In this document: in pieces, positions 5,257 through 5,550 of the stretch
Numbering within the stretch: the stretch's first letter is position 1
Layout: every line of letters starts with the position of its first letter
From: a bacterium
GTDB lineage: Bacteria; Patescibacteria; Dojkabacteria; JAKAPS01; JAJZLI01
DNA length: 5,550 nucleotides
Direction: 5' to 3'
Assembly: GCA_021846685.1 (NCBI GenBank)
Contig: JAJZWL010000017.1
Coordinates: 1 to 5,550, forward strand
Program-made: the position numbers and the translations under genes
Notes under the pieces: generated by a model
Database searches by the model: none
What the model saw: the letters and a program-made list of their open reading frames with translations, nothing else
What the model was told of the DNA's origin: nothing

Positions 5257-5550
5257 ATGAGTTATGAAAATCTAGATCAAAAAGAAGAATTTCAAAAGAT
5301 TCCACGCAATTGGTGTGGTATATTATTAGAGCAATATGATGGGAGATTAGATAGAGTTATTATAGGTTCTGCAGTAATTAATAATTCTAAAGAGAGAGCA
5401 AAAAGAGATGATGTATCAAAACCTTCTGCAACTATAACCATGATAATAGAAGGTCATGTGTATAGGATTTCTTTTTATGAAAATGAAGATATTAAAAGCA
5501 TCGTTCATCGTAGTTTAGATGATGGAGAACATGAAGATATACTGAATTTT
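5257..5550 (+). CDS. Uncharacterised protein, 3' end outside the window
   Basis: The frame stays open from the ATG at 5257 to the last base, giving 98 codons without a stop. It starts 8 nt after a TATAAT box with no Shine-Dalgarno, so it is predicted to be leaderless. The visible product (starting MSYENLDQKEEF) is soluble and charged, with no signal peptide or membrane helix. A polar N-terminus leads into alternating hydrophobic stretches that look like beta strands: GILLEQYDG, DRVIIGSAVI, SATITMIIEGHVYRISFYE. This suggests a small beta-rich domain beginning at about residue 20. I cannot name a family. Codon use and composition match the preceding gene, and both share the same promoter layout, so they may belong to one lineage-specific gene set. 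Confidence 0.75.
   Translation, partial: MSYENLDQKEEFQKIPRNWCGILLEQYDGRLDRVIIGSAVINNSKERAKRDDVSKPSATITMIIEGHVYRISFYENEDIKSIVHRSLDDGEHEDILNF

Noticed and set aside
1..5550. CRISPR arrays, tRNA or rRNA genes, insertion sequences
   Set aside because: No spaced direct-repeat array, cloverleaf, rRNA-like segment or transposase-like reading frame was seen on the + strand or in the translations examined.

Overview
The window is strongly AT-rich bacterial DNA. All five complete or 3'-complete genes lie on the + strand and end in TAA. TGG encodes Trp throughout and no gene needs recoded TGA, so the standard code fits. A lipoprotein signal, promoter hexamers close to the sigma-70/sigma-A consensus and mixed translation signals point to an AT-rich bacterium. 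One start has a clear Shine-Dalgarno, and two genes start almost exactly at their predicted transcription start. A low-GC Bacillota lineage or a candidate-phylum (CPR-like) bacterium would fit, but the sequence alone does not settle this.

Layout. (1) 1-965: the 3' part of a DHA2 (EmrB/QacA-type, 14-TM) drug/proton antiporter, followed after 9 nt by a MarR-family repressor (975-1382). (2) 1383-1590: an intergenic region with a near-consensus promoter (TTGATA-17-TATAAT), a hairpin at the predicted 5' end, and a long leader that can fold into a 9-bp stem, a small hairpin and an interlocking 5-bp pseudoknot. (3) 1591-4105: a two-gene operon. It encodes an Egghead-like GT2 membrane glycosyltransferase and, overlapping it by 23 bp, a lipoprotein that looks like a GH113-type (beta-mannanase-like) glycoside hydrolase. 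Together they suggest a synthase plus hydrolase module for a beta-linked, possibly mannose-containing, surface polysaccharide. (4) 4106-4272: a long interrupted hairpin (4120-4171) directly abutting a complete type III hammerhead self-cleaving ribozyme (4172-4222), then a promoter. (5) 4273-5130: an unrecognised cytosolic protein with 37-residue helical repeats. (6) 5131-5256: an almost GC-free interrupted inverted repeat and another promoter, then an unrecognised gene (5257 onward) that runs off the window.

The strongest non-coding signal is the hammerhead. It has every conserved core nucleotide and three correctly paired stems (6, 4 and 5 bp). It sits in the 3' untranslated region of the polysaccharide operon and upstream of the next promoter, so it should act on the operon transcript or its read-through. 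Cleavage would leave the glycosyltransferase-hydrolase mRNA ending just after a stable hairpin. The operon therefore carries candidate RNA structures at both ends: a pseudoknotted leader and a ribozyme-processed 3' end. The two downstream unknown genes both have a promoter whose -10 box lies 6-8 nt before the ATG, which predicts leaderless mRNAs.
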